Part shown: piece by piece, positions 1 to 7,216 of the stretch | How positions within the stretch are numbered: the first letter of the stretch is position 1 | How the letters are laid out: the number at the start of each line of letters is the position of its first letter | Assembly: GCA_027019205.1 (NCBI GenBank) | Contig: JALUWZ010000058.1 | Location: 1 to 15,484 of the forward strand | Reading direction: 5' to 3' | From: Emcibacter sp. | Lineage (GTDB): Bacteria > Pseudomonadota > Alphaproteobacteria > Sphingomonadales > Emcibacteraceae | DNA: 15,484 nucleotides | Made by a program: the position numbers and the translations under genes | Notes under the pieces: generated by a model | Database searches by the model: none | The model's input: the letters and a program-made list of their open reading frames with translations, nothing else | What the model was told of the DNA's origin: nothing

Positions 1-71
1 TTATCCAGATCACCGGCAAGTTTTTTATGACCCGGGTCGAGAAACGGCCAGTCGAGATAGGTCTGATCCAT
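1..71 (-). CDS. Acyl-CoA dehydrogenase, N-terminal fragment (cut by left window edge)
   Basis: Only the first 23 codons and two bases are in the window. The reading frame opens with Met-Asp-Gln-Thr-Tyr-Leu-Asp-Trp-Pro-Phe-Leu-Asp-Pro and continues to Gly-Asp-Leu-Asp at the edge. A short N-terminus with a Leu-Asp-Trp-Pro-Phe motif is typical of acyl-CoA dehydrogenases found in aerobic aryl-CoA clusters. The start ATG (71..69) lies one base after the stop of the upstream crotonase gene and has a GGGAGA ribosome binding site inside the end of that gene, so the two are probably translationally coupled. In context it would oxidise an alicyclic or ring-opened acyl-CoA intermediate (inference). The family call rests on a very short stretch, so it is only moderately secure; the rest of the gene would show the FAD site and catalytic glutamate. 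Confidence 0.6.
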   Translation of the reverse strand, partial: MDQTYLDWPFLDPGHKKLAGDLD

Positions 72-72
72 A

Positions 73-882
73 TCAGTCTCCCTTGAAGGCCGGTTTCTGT
101 TTGGCGACAAAGGCATCATAGGCCCGGCGGAAATCCCTGGTCTGCATACAGATAGACTGGGTCTGGGCCTCGGCCTCAATCGCCATGTCCAGCGACATGC
201 TCCATTCCTGGGCCAGCATGGTTTTGGTCATCATCTGGCCAAAATTCGGACCATCGGCCAGCCTTTGAGCATATTTCAGCGCCTCGTCAAACAGGCAGTC
301 GGCCTCGACAATTCTGGTGAAATAGCCCCAGCGTTCGCCCTCATCCGCGCTCATCGCCCGCCCGGTATAGAGTAGGTCGGCAGCGCGGCTCTGGCCAATA
401 GCGCGTGGCAGCATCGCGCAGGCCCCCATATCACACCCCGCCAGCCCGACCCGGGTGAACAGAAAGGCGGTCTTGCAGTCGGGCGCGGCAAAGCGGATGT
501 CGGAGGCGAGCGAAACCATGGCCCCGGCGCCGACGCAAATGCCCTCGGTCGCGGCGATAATCGGGACTTTGCAGTTGATCATGGCTTTCACCAGATCACC
601 GGTCATGCGGGTGAAGTCGAGCAGGCCTTTCATATCCCTGTCAAGCAGCGGACCAATAATGTCATGGACGTCGCCGCCGGAACAGAAATTGCCGCCATTG
701 CTGGCAAAGACCACCGCCTTGACATCCTCGGCATAGACCATATCGCGGAAGGTATCACGCAATTCGGCATAAGACTCGAAGGTCAGCGGATTTTTGCGCT
801 CCGGCCTGTTGAGCCGGATGACGGCGACCTCCCCTTCCATATGCCATAGGAAATGCTTCGGTTTCAGATTTGCCAGTTTCAT
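73..882 (-). CDS. Crotonase-superfamily protein (enoyl-CoA hydratase-like) with non-canonical active site
   Basis: This 269-residue protein has the usual crotonase length and fold signatures: Arg-Leu-Asn-Arg-Pro near residue 23, the oxyanion-hole stretch Cys-Ser-Gly-Gly-Asp (67-71), and a Gly-Ala-Gly turn at 118-120. The two glutamates that activate water in true enoyl-CoA hydratases are missing by my alignment: the first position is Met122 and the second is Arg144. Asp151, in Gly-Cys-Asp-Met-Gly, is the obvious alternative acid/base and recurs in other non-canonical family members. It may therefore hydrate an alicyclic enoyl-CoA, hydrolyse a ring C-C bond or isomerise, rather than act on a simple crotonyl-CoA (inference). 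It starts 4 bases after the MarR gene stop and ends 1 base before the acyl-CoA dehydrogenase start, so it belongs to the leftward aryl-CoA operon. Confidence 0.85.
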   Translation of the reverse strand: MKLANLKPKHFLWHMEGEVAVIRLNRPERKNPLTFESYAELRDTFRDMVYAEDVKAVVFASNGGNFCSGGDVHDIIGPLLDRDMKGLLDFTRMTGDLVKAMINCKVPIIAATEGICVGAGAMVSLASDIRFAAPDCKTAFLFTRVGLAGCDMGACAMLPRAIGQSRAADLLYTGRAMSADEGERWGYFTRIVEADCLFDEALKYAQRLADGPNFGQMMTKTMLAQEWSMSLDMAIEAEAQTQSICMQTRDFRRAYDAFVAKQKPAFKGD

Positions 883-886
883 CGGG

Positions 887-1390
887 TTATTTTTCCTGTT
901 TTCTATGCTGTCGTTTATGGAGAATCTCCCGCAGGTGATCCATCATGCCTATCATTGGTCCGAGGTCTTCTTCCCCCAGTTCCTGTAAAATATCGCCGAT
1001 CCATTCCTTGTGGCGGCTGGCCATTTCCCTGAAATCATTGCGGCCCTTGCGGGTCAGGCCGACGCTGTAAATCCGCCGGTCAGTCGGCAAAATCCAGCGG
1101 TCCACCAGCCCCTCTTTCTGTAGCCGTTCGACAATGCCGGTAACATTGCCGTTGGACACCAGCAGCCTTTTGGAGAGTTCCCCCATGGTCAGTCCGCCCT
1201 GCTCCCGGTAGAGCGCTGACATCAGGTCAAAGCGCGGCAGCGTCACGCCGAATTCCGACCGGAACAGCGCCCTGATTTCCTTTTCAATCAGGGTTGAATT
1301 GGTGATCAGCCGCAGCCACAGGCCCAGTTTTCTGGTGCCGGGTTCATTATCGCCGGATTCATTGTCAACATCCTTGTTATCATCTGCCAT
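887..1390 (-). CDS. MarR-family transcriptional regulator
   Basis: This 167-residue winged-helix protein has the MarR layout: an acidic, probably disordered first 18 residues, N-terminal dimerisation helices, a helix-turn-helix around residues 67-90 (Leu-Thr-Met-Gly-Glu-Leu through Asn-Val-Thr-Gly-Ile-Val), and the wing with the hallmark Asp-Arg-Arg at about 103-105. MarR proteins of this type usually repress aromatic degradation operons and are released by the aryl-CoA or CoA intermediate; that ligand role is inferred here. The gene sits inside the operon, 15 bases after the SDR and 4 bases before the crotonase, so its level should rise with pathway expression and would give negative feedback. 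A candidate operator is the inverted repeat at 4753-4766 in the divergent promoter region. Confidence 0.9.
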   Translation of the reverse strand: MADDNKDVDNESGDNEPGTRKLGLWLRLITNSTLIEKEIRALFRSEFGVTLPRFDLMSALYREQGGLTMGELSKRLLVSNGNVTGIVERLQKEGLVDRWILPTDRRIYSVGLTRKGRNDFREMASRHKEWIGDILQELGEEDLGPMIGMMDHLREILHKRQHRKQEK

Positions 1391-1405
1391 ATGGTATTTT
1401 TCCTG

Positions 1406-2179
1406 TTACATGACCTCCCCGCCAGCGACGGCGATGGCCTGACCCGTTATTGATACTGATTTGTCCCCGCACAGCCACAGCACGGTTGCGGCCACCTCGT
1501 CCGGCTGAATCAGACGCTTTTGAGGGTTATGAACAACCAGTTCCCGAATGGCCTCATCCTCTGTCCGACCGGTTTTGGCAACAATATTACTGATCGCATC
1601 CCGGGCAATGTCGGTATCGGTAAATCCGGGACATACCGCATTTACCGTGACACCCCTGGTCGCCATTTCCAGCGCCAGTGACCGGGTCAGCCCGAGCACG
1701 CCATGCTTGGCCGCACCATAGGCGGTGACGTAAGAATAGCCCTTGAGCGCCGCCGTACTGGCTATATTTATAATCCGGCCAGATTTTTTGTCTATCATTT
1801 CCTGCAATACCGCCTGAATACAGAGGTAAGGACCGATCAAATTGACATCAAGCATCTGTTGCAGATGCGCCCGGTCGGTTTTGATAAACGGCAGCGACCG
1901 GGCGGCCCCGGCATTATTGACCAGAATATCCACCGGGCCGTGTTGCTTGGTCGCGGCGGCAAAGGCCGTCGTCACCGAGTCTTCATCGGTAACATCGCAC
2001 TGTATAGCCAGCCCGTCATTCAACTGTTGGGCCTTGTCCCGCAGGACATCCATATTGCGGCCCATGATGGTGACCTGCGCCCCGGCTTCATTCAGGCTGT
2101 CGGCGATGACGGCACCAATGCCCCGTCCACCGCCGGTGACAACCGCATGTTTCCCGACAAGATTCTGCCCGTCAGACAT
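1406..2179 (-). CDS. Short-chain dehydrogenase/reductase (probable 3-hydroxyacyl-CoA-type dehydrogenase)
   Basis: This 257-residue classical SDR shows every family mark: the Rossmann glycine motif Thr-Gly-Gly-Gly-Arg-Gly-Ile-Gly at 15-22, Asn-Asn-Ala-Gly at 88-91, catalytic Ser141, and Tyr154 with Lys158 (Tyr-Gly-Ala-Ala-Lys). The Pro-Gly-Phe-Thr-Asp-Thr stretch after the active site is also typical. It would oxidise or reduce a hydroxy/keto group with NAD(P)(H). In this operon the likely substrate is a cyclic or ring-opened 3-hydroxyacyl-CoA in the beta-oxidation-like steps after dearomatisation (inference). Its start overlaps the last 8 bases of the monooxygenase/reductase gene, so translation is probably coupled. 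Sequence alone does not decide substrate or cofactor. Confidence 0.9.
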   Translation of the reverse strand: MSDGQNLVGKHAVVTGGGRGIGAVIADSLNEAGAQVTIMGRNMDVLRDKAQQLNDGLAIQCDVTDEDSVTTAFAAATKQHGPVDILVNNAGAARSLPFIKTDRAHLQQMLDVNLIGPYLCIQAVLQEMIDKKSGRIINIASTAALKGYSYVTAYGAAKHGVLGLTRSLALEMATRGVTVNAVCPGFTDTDIARDAISNIVAKTGRTEDEAIRELVVHNPQKRLIQPDEVAATVLWLCGDKSVSITGQAIAVAGGEVM

Positions 2180-4484
2180 TGAGCGCCATTTCCGCCGCCC
2201 GCTTCAGATTGGTCTCAAGCTGGGTATAGGCCGTCATATATTGTTTGGGCACCGTCACCGCGTCCCCGTGATATTCCAGCTCGGCGGCACTGCGAATGGT
2301 CCAGTTCGGGTCCATCAGATGGGGCCGGGCCAGCATCACAAGATCGGCCCGTCCGGCGGCAAGGATACTGTTGACATGATCGGTTTCATAGATATTGCCG
2401 ACCGCCATGGTCGCAACCCGGGCTTCATTACGAATCCGGTCCGACATCGGGGTCTGGAACATACGGCCAAAGACCGGGTTGACCTGATCGACCGGCAGGG
2501 TCTGCCCGGTCGAGACATCAATAATATCCGCCCCGGCATCGGCAAAGGCGCGGGCAATCAGCACGGCTTCCGCCGGGGTGACCCCCTTGTCGCCAATCCA
2601 GTCGGTAGAGGATATCCGGACCGACATCGGCCTGTCATCCGGCCAGACGGCGCGCATGGCCCGAAAGACCTCAAGCGGGAAACGCAGCCGGTTTTCAAGC
2701 GAACCACCATACTCGTCCGTGCGCCGGTTGCTGACCGGGGTGATAAAGGAGGACAGAAGATAGCCGTGACCCGCATGAAGCTCGATCATGTCAAAGCCCG
2801 CCTCAATCGCCCGCCGGGTCGCGGCAACAAAGTCATCCCGTACCCGGGTGAAATCATCGGCGGTCATTTCCCGTGGCAGCTGATTCGCCTTGTCCCATTT
2901 TATGGCGGACGGGGCGATTAATTCCCAGTTGCCTTCTTCCAGCGGCATGTCATAACCTTCCCAGCCGACCCGGGTCGAGCCTTTGCGGCCCGCATGGCCA
3001 AGCTGCAGGGCAAGCTTGCAATTGCTGTTGTCATGGGCGTAATCCACCACCCGCTTCCAGGCGGCGGTATGGGCGTCCGTATAAATTCCGGCACAGCCCG
3101 GGGTGATGCGCCCGTCGGCGGAGACGTCGGTCATTTCCGTATACATCAATCCCGCCCCGCCCATGGCACGCGCGCCGTAATGGACGAAATGGAAATCATT
3201 GATCAGGCCGTCTGTCGCCGAATACATCGACATGGGCGAGACCACGACCCGGTTCTGCAATGTCATACCACGTAATTTATAGGGCGTGAACATCGGCGGC
3301 ACCGGCCTGGTAACAGCTTTGCCGGTGGCCTTTTCGGCGAAATATTTTTCGACATTTTCCAGCCATTCCCGGTCACGGAGCCGCAGGTTTTCATGGCTGA
3401 CCCGTTGGGACCGGGTCAGCAGCGCATAGGCGAACTGGATCGGATCATACTCAAGATAACGATCGATTTCCTCAAACCAGCCCATGGAATTGCGGGCGGC
3501 GTTCTGCAATCTCAAGGCTTCAAGTTCGCGCTCGTCCTGATAGGCCCGCAGGGCCTCTTTAACGCTTTCGCCTGAATTCAGATGGTCTGCGAGGCTGATA
3601 GCGTCCTCAAAACCGAGCTTGGTGCCCGACCCGATCGAGAAATGGGCGGTATGGGCTGCATCACCAATCAGGACCACATTATCCTTGACCCATTGATGGC
3701 ATAATACGCGCGGAAAATTGATCCATGCCGAACCGCGAATATGGGCCGATTTGGTCATCAGGTCATGGCCGCCCAGATATTTTTCAAAAATCTTCCGGCA
3801 GACCTCGGCGCTTTCCTCATGGCTCATATGCTCAAAACCGAAGGATTCGTAGGTTTCCGGCCCGCATTCAACGATAAAGGTCGAGGTGTCCTTGTCAAAC
3901 TGGTAGGCGTGAACCCAGATCCAGCCATGTTCGGTCTGTTCAAAAATAAAGGTAAAGGCATCATCAAACCGCTGTTTGGTGCCGAGCCAGACAAATTTAT
4001 TGGGCCGGACATCAATATCACAGTCAAAGGCCTGCAAGTCATGGTTGCGGATTTTGCTGTTCAGGCCGTCGGCGGCAACAATCAGGTCGGCATCGGCAAA
4101 TTTCGTCGTGACGTCCTCTACCTCGAATTCAGTTTCAAATTCAAAGGCAACCCCGAGTTCACGGGCGCGCTCATACAGGATTTGCAGCAGACGCAACCGG
4201 CCAATGCCAATAAAACCATGACCACCGGACGAGATTACCTCATCCCGGTAATGGACCGCCACATCATCCCAGCGAATCAGTTCATTGACCATCGTTGCGG
4301 CGCTGACCGGATCATTGGCACGCAGATTATCCATGGTCTGATCGGAAAACACCACCCCCCAGCCAAAGGTATCATCATCACGGTTTCTTTCATAAACCGT
4401 AATATCATGGGCGGGATTCTTCAGCTTCATTGATATGGCGAGATATACGCCAGACGGGCCACCACCCAATACGACAATTTTCAT
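2172..4484 (-). CDS. Bifunctional aryl-CoA monooxygenase/reductase (2-aminobenzoyl-CoA monooxygenase/reductase type; annotated family: salicylyl-CoA 5-hydroxylase/oxidoreductase)
   Basis: This is a 770-residue two-domain flavoprotein. Residues 1 to about 390 are a class A flavin monooxygenase: dinucleotide motif Gly-Gly-Gly-Pro-Ser-Gly at 7-12, Ala-Ala-Asp-Gly at 137-140, and the FAD-ribityl motif Gly-Asp-Ala-Ala-His at 274-278. Residues from about 396 to 735 are an Old Yellow Enzyme barrel, with the anion-binding pair His570 and His573, Tyr575, and the Arg-Arg-Thr-Asp-Glu-Tyr-Gly-Gly signature at 587-594. This domain pairing is known from Azoarcus evansii 2-aminobenzoyl-CoA monooxygenase/reductase, which hydroxylates and then reduces the ring to a non-aromatic CoA ester. 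The neighbouring SDR, crotonase and acyl-CoA dehydrogenase genes fit that pathway better than simple salicylyl-CoA hydroxylation, but the substrate is inferred. It is first in the leftward operon; an AAAGGA site (4497..4492) precedes the ATG by 7 bases. Confidence 0.9.
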   Translation of the reverse strand: MKIVVLGGGPSGVYLAISMKLKNPAHDITVYERNRDDDTFGWGVVFSDQTMDNLRANDPVSAATMVNELIRWDDVAVHYRDEVISSGGHGFIGIGRLRLLQILYERARELGVAFEFETEFEVEDVTTKFADADLIVAADGLNSKIRNHDLQAFDCDIDVRPNKFVWLGTKQRFDDAFTFIFEQTEHGWIWVHAYQFDKDTSTFIVECGPETYESFGFEHMSHEESAEVCRKIFEKYLGGHDLMTKSAHIRGSAWINFPRVLCHQWVKDNVVLIGDAAHTAHFSIGSGTKLGFEDAISLADHLNSGESVKEALRAYQDERELEALRLQNAARNSMGWFEEIDRYLEYDPIQFAYALLTRSQRVSHENLRLRDREWLENVEKYFAEKATGKAVTRPVPPMFTPYKLRGMTLQNRVVVSPMSMYSATDGLINDFHFVHYGARAMGGAGLMYTEMTDVSADGRITPGCAGIYTDAHTAAWKRVVDYAHDNSNCKLALQLGHAGRKGSTRVGWEGYDMPLEEGNWELIAPSAIKWDKANQLPREMTADDFTRVRDDFVAATRRAIEAGFDMIELHAGHGYLLSSFITPVSNRRTDEYGGSLENRLRFPLEVFRAMRAVWPDDRPMSVRISSTDWIGDKGVTPAEAVLIARAFADAGADIIDVSTGQTLPVDQVNPVFGRMFQTPMSDRIRNEARVATMAVGNIYETDHVNSILAAGRADLVMLARPHLMDPNWTIRSAAELEYHGDAVTVPKQYMTAYTQLETNLKRAAEMALNV

Positions 4485-4536
4485 TATTTTATCCTTTTAA
4501 ATGTTCAAGGTTATGAGTCGCCACAAACAGTTTTAT

Positions 4537-4566
4537 TTTATACTTGATATTTATTCTTCATACCAA
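4537..4566 (-). promoter_or_regulatory. Candidate promoter of the leftward aryl-CoA operon
   Basis: Read on the minus strand, TTGGTA (4566..4561) and TATAAA (4542..4537) are spaced by 18 bases and lie about 50 bases before the monooxygenase/reductase ATG. The -35 hexamer matches the consensus at four of six positions. The sequence TTGGTAT here also occurs in the inverted repeat by the opposite promoter, so the same regulator might touch both. In such AT-rich DNA other -10-like boxes exist, so this is a best guess. Confidence 0.35.
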
Positions 4567-4698
4567 TCAGAACTGTGGATATGAATTAATAAAAAGTTCC
4601 AAATCCTGTTCACGGCCTATATTTATGTTGTATTATTTAACTATTTAACTAATATATGTCCTGATATTATAACTTATTTTCTTTGTTGTATATATTTT

Positions 4699-4714
4699 AT
4701 TTTATATATAAAAT
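4699..4714. repeat. All-AT perfect palindrome (16 bases)
   Basis: The sequence ATTTTATATATAAAAT is its own reverse complement. It lies in the most AT-rich part of the divergent control region, about 30 bases before the TATAAT box of the rightward operon. It could be a binding site for an AT-preferring protein, but palindromes made only of A and T arise easily by chance in such DNA. Confidence 0.3.
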
Positions 4715-4744
4715 GATTTTAGGCAAGTATTTATTTGAAAAAAA

Positions 4745-4750
4745 TATAAT
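4745..4750 (+). promoter_or_regulatory. Candidate -10 box of the rightward RidA-GcdH operon
   Basis: A perfect TATAAT lies 50 bases before the chosen RidA start and just before a perfect inverted repeat. No good -35 hexamer stands at the usual distance (the bases at 4722-4727 read GGCAAG), so the promoter may be weak, regulator-dependent or read by another holoenzyme. A TTGAAA at 4735-4740 is an alternative -35 but lacks a good -10 at 16-18 bases. Confidence 0.45.
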
Positions 4751-4752
4751 TT

Positions 4753-4766
4753 GGTATTGAAATACC
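4753..4766. promoter_or_regulatory. Candidate MarR operator (inverted repeat GGTATT-GA-AATACC)
   Basis: Two 6-base arms form a perfect inverted repeat around a GA spacer. It starts 2 bases after the TATAAT box and so covers the expected transcription start of the RidA operon, the classic place for a repressor operator. Size and symmetry fit a dimeric winged-helix regulator, and a MarR gene lies in the divergent operon. Binding by that protein is inferred, not shown. Confidence 0.5.
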
Positions 4767-4800
4767 GATTTAACCATGCTTGATTAGGCAGGAGAATGAC

Positions 4801-5190
4801 ATGCAGCATATAGTACCGCCCGGCTGGCCACGACCCCGGGGATATTCAAACGGCATTATTGCCGAAGGAAAAATGTTCTTTCTTGCCGGGGTTGTCGGCT
4901 GGAATGCCCGGGAAGAATTCGAATCGGATGATCTGGTTGATCAATTCCGTCAGGCTCTGCTCAACATCCGGGCAATATTGGAGGCTGGCGGCAGCGGACC
5001 GGAACATATCACCCGGATGACCTGGTATGTGACTGATATGGCGGGATACCGGGCGCGCATCCGTGAATTCGGGGCGATATACAAGGATATAATCGGCAAA
5101 AATTTTCCGGTTATGGCCTGTATCGGCATCTCCGCACTGGTAGAAGTGCGGGCAAAAATAGAAATTGAAGTCACGGCAATGATGCCGTAA
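4801..5190 (+). CDS. RidA (YjgF/YER057c/UK114) family protein
   Basis: This 129-residue protein has the full length and ordered motifs of the RidA fold: Tyr-Ser-Asn-Gly (15-18) early, Phe-Leu-Ala-Gly-Val-Val-Gly (27-33), a helix around 45-62, Val-Thr-Asp-Met (77-80) and the final strand Ile-Glu-Ile-Glu-Val-Thr (120-125). The start at ATG 4801 is chosen over an upstream in-frame TTG at 4780 because AGGAG (4790-4794) sits 6 bases before the ATG. RidA proteins hydrolyse reactive enamines/imines. In this cluster the natural candidate is the enamine/imine form of the dearomatised 2-aminobenzoyl-CoA (inference). The arginine that binds the substrate carboxylate in classical RidA does not align in place: Leu113 occupies it, while Arg117 lies nearby. 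It may therefore belong to a Rid subfamily with another substrate. It heads the rightward operon. Confidence 0.9.
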   Translation: MQHIVPPGWPRPRGYSNGIIAEGKMFFLAGVVGWNAREEFESDDLVDQFRQALLNIRAILEAGGSGPEHITRMTWYVTDMAGYRARIREFGAIYKDIIGKNFPVMACIGISALVEVRAKIEIEVTAMMP

Positions 5191-5233
5191 GGAACAAGCG
5201 ATAACTTCGCATACTGATTAGGAGACCAAGACT

Positions 5234-6427
5234 ATGGCCAAAAAAATGGCAAGTCCGAAATGGCCCACTTCCCCGTGGGATGATATATTGCTGCTGGAAG
5301 ACTTCCTCACCGAAGAGGAACGGATGATCCGCGACGGCGCCCGTACTTTCTGTCAGAATGAGTTGATGCCGGGTATTCTCGACGCCAATCGCAATGAAAA
5401 TTTTGACCGCAATATCATGACCCAGATGGGGGAACTGGGCCTGCTTGGCCCGACCATTGAGGGCTATGGCTGTGCCGGGGTCGGTTACGTGTCCTACGGT
5501 CTGATCTCGCGTGAGGTGGAACGGGTGGACAGCGGCTATCGCAGCGCCATGTCGGTGCAAAGCTCTCTGGTGATGTTCCCGATCCATGCCTATGGTTCCG
5601 AGGCCCAGAAAGAAAAATTTCTGCCGCGTCTTGCCAGCGGTGAATATGTCGGCTGTTTCGGCCTGACCGAGCCGAATGCAGGCTCCGACCCATCCGGCAT
5701 GCAGACCCGCGCCCGCACAGTGGACGGCGGTTATAGTCTGAGCGGCGCCAAAATGTGGATCACCAATTCACCGATTGCCGATGTGATGGTGGTCTGGGCC
5801 AAAGCTGATGACGGCAAGGTGCGCGGCTTTCTGCTGGAACGCGGCATGAAAGGTCTCACCACCCCCAAGATTGAGGGAAAATTCTCGCTCCGGGCCTCGA
5901 TCACCGGGGAAATCGTTATGGATGAGGTCTTTGTGCCGGAAGAAAATCTGCTGCCGGGTGTGGTCGGCATGAAAGGCCCGCTCGGTTGTCTCTCCAATGC
6001 CCGTTTCGGCATCGCCTGGGGGGCGCTCGGCGCGGCGGAATTCTGCTGGCATGCGGCACGGCAATATACTCTGGACCGCAAACAGTTTGGCCGTCCGCTC
6101 GCCGCCAATCAGCTGATTCAGAAGAAGCTCGCCGATATGCAGACCGAAATCACCCTCGGCCTTCATGCCTGTCTCAATGCCGGACGGCTCAAGGATCAGG
6201 GCAAACTGTCCCCCGATGCGATCTCCCTGCTCAAGCGCAATAATGCCGGCAAGTCGCTCGACATTGCGCGCATGGCCCGGGACATGCACGGCGGCAACGG
6301 TATCAGCGATGAATTCCATGTGATCCGCCATGTGATGAATCTGGAAGCCGTCAATACCTATGAAGGCACCCATGATGTCCATGCGCTGATACTGGGCCGG
6401 ATGCAAACCGGGCTGAATGCTTTTTAA
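5234..6427 (+). CDS. gcdH: Glutaryl-CoA dehydrogenase
   Basis: This 397-residue acyl-CoA dehydrogenase-family flavoenzyme is full length. It oxidises and decarboxylates glutaryl-CoA to crotonyl-CoA, passing electrons to ETF. Diagnostic features are Arg103 in [10 protein letters not shown], which corresponds to the glutaryl-carboxylate-binding arginine of characterised enzymes, and the catalytic Glu377 in Val-Asn-Thr-Tyr-Glu-Gly-Thr-His-Asp. FAD contacts lie at [10 protein letters not shown] (143-152) and Trp-Ile-Thr-Asn-Ser (175-179). AGGAG (5220-5224) precedes the ATG by 9 bases; the gene follows RidA by 43 bases. Next to an enoyl-CoA hydratase it forms a lower pathway from glutaryl-CoA to 3-hydroxybutyryl-CoA, plausibly draining the ring-cleavage products of the divergent operon. 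Confidence 0.93.
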   Translation: MAKKMASPKWPTSPWDDILLLEDFLTEEERMIRDGARTFCQNELMPGILDANRNENFDRNIMTQMGELGLLGPTIEGYGCAGVGYVSYGLISREVERVDSGYRSAMSVQSSLVMFPIHAYGSEAQKEKFLPRLASGEYVGCFGLTEPNAGSDPSGMQTRARTVDGGYSLSGAKMWITNSPIADVMVVWAKADDGKVRGFLLERGMKGLTTPKIEGKFSLRASITGEIVMDEVFVPEENLLPGVVGMKGPLGCLSNARFGIAWGALGAAEFCWHAARQYTLDRKQFGRPLAANQLIQKKLADMQTEITLGLHACLNAGRLKDQGKLSPDAISLLKRNNAGKSLDIARMARDMHGGNGISDEFHVIRHVMNLEAVNTYEGTHDVHALILGRMQTGLNAF

Positions 6428-6442
6428 GCTGAGGAAAACATC

Positions 6443-7216
6443 ATGACGGAAGAGGTGCTGCTCGAATTCCCCGAAGATCATATTGCTGTTGTCCGCATCA
6501 ACCGGCCCGGGGCTTATAATGCGCTCAACCTTAATGTGCGCCGCCTGATAGCCGAAAAATTTGACCTGTTGAAAGGGCGCGAAGACATCCGCGCCGTCAT
6601 TCTGACCGGCGACAACAAGGCCTTTGCCGCCGGGGCCGACCTGAAGGAAATGTCGCTGTTGAGCGCGGTCGATTATTACAAGACCCATGTCGAGCGGCTC
6701 TATAATACATTTGCCGACTATCCCCGGCCTGTTATTGCGGCGGTCAATGGTTTTGCCCTTGGCGGCGGGATGGAGCTTGCGATGATTTCCGATATTATCC
6801 TGGCGGGAAAGAGTGCAAAATTCGGCCAGCCCGAGGTCAAGGTCGGCGTTATGCCGGGGGCCGGTGGCTCGCAAAGACTGGTGCGCGCAGTCGGTAAATA
6901 TAATGCCATGCGTCTGTGCCTGACCGGGATGATGATCGGCGCTGACGAGGCAAAGGAGATGGGGCTGGTCTGTGAGGTACTGGAGGATAACAAAGTGATG
7001 GACCGCGCGCTGGACATGGCGCGTGAGCTTGCCGCCCTGCCGCCGCTTGGCCTTGAACATATCAAATATGCCATTCTTCATGGTCCTGATATGTCGCTCG
7101 AAAGCGCGCTCGGGCTTGAACGCAAAAGCATGCAGGTCCTGCTGTCAAGCACGGACCGGGCCGAGGCCACGGCGGCCTTCCTCGAAAAACGCAAGGGCAG
7201 CTATAACGGCGAATGA
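6443..7216 (+). CDS. Enoyl-CoA hydratase (crotonase type)
   Basis: This 257-residue crotonase has the complete canonical active site: oxyanion-hole Gly-Ala-Asp-Leu (64-67) and Gly-Gly-Gly (107-109), with both catalytic glutamates, Glu111 (Gly-Gly-Gly-Met-Glu-Leu-Ala-Met) and Glu131 (Gln-Pro-Glu-Val-Lys), followed by Pro-Gly-Ala-Gly-Gly-Ser-Gln-Arg-Leu. It should hydrate crotonyl-CoA and related short enoyl-CoAs to 3-hydroxyacyl-CoA, directly using the glutaryl-CoA dehydrogenase product. It follows gcdH by 15 bases with a GAGGAAAA-type binding site, and its TGA overlaps the next gene's ATG (ATGA). It contrasts with the leftward operon's crotonase-like protein, which lacks both glutamates, so the two are unlikely to be redundant. 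Confidence 0.92.
   Translation: MTEEVLLEFPEDHIAVVRINRPGAYNALNLNVRRLIAEKFDLLKGREDIRAVILTGDNKAFAAGADLKEMSLLSAVDYYKTHVERLYNTFADYPRPVIAAVNGFALGGGMELAMISDIILAGKSAKFGQPEVKVGVMPGAGGSQRLVRAVGKYNAMRLCLTGMMIGADEAKEMGLVCEVLEDNKVMDRALDMARELAALPPLGLEHIKYAILHGPDMSLESALGLERKSMQVLLSSTDRAEATAAFLEKRKGSYNGE

Larger units (their letters stand above)
4485..4800. other. AT-rich divergent control region, no gene
   Basis: This stretch separates the leftward monooxygenase operon from the rightward RidA operon and carries no credible gene. Bases 4621-4740 contain only 18 G or C in 120, far below the flanking genes. It holds candidate promoters for both directions, a perfect inverted repeat (4753-4766), an all-AT palindrome (4699-4714) and a tandem 8-base repeat TATTTAAC TATTTAAC (4634-4649). 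Regulated transcription in both directions is the obvious job. The AT-richness may also serve curvature or nucleoid-protein binding, which the sequence cannot prove. Confidence 0.8.

Noticed and set aside
1842..2921. A 359-codon open frame on the plus strand across the SDR and monooxygenase/reductase genes
   Set aside because: It is antisense to conserved genes; its Pro/Arg/Gly-rich translation looks like a shadow of GC-biased codons.
4559..4583. Imperfect inverted repeat CATACCA...TGGATATG as a second full MarR operator
   Set aside because: The arms match only with a one-base insertion; only the shared TTGGTAT half-site was kept as a weak hint.
4780..4800. Upstream in-frame TTG start for the RidA gene
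   Set aside because: It would place the AGGAG binding site inside the coding region; ATG 4801 is spaced 6 bases from that site and matches the usual RidA N-terminus length.
5768..7081. A 437-codon open frame on the minus strand, opposite glutaryl-CoA dehydrogenase and enoyl-CoA hydratase
   Set aside because: It is fully antisense to two clearly conserved genes, has low-complexity His/Gly/Arg-rich composition and shows no recognisable domain.
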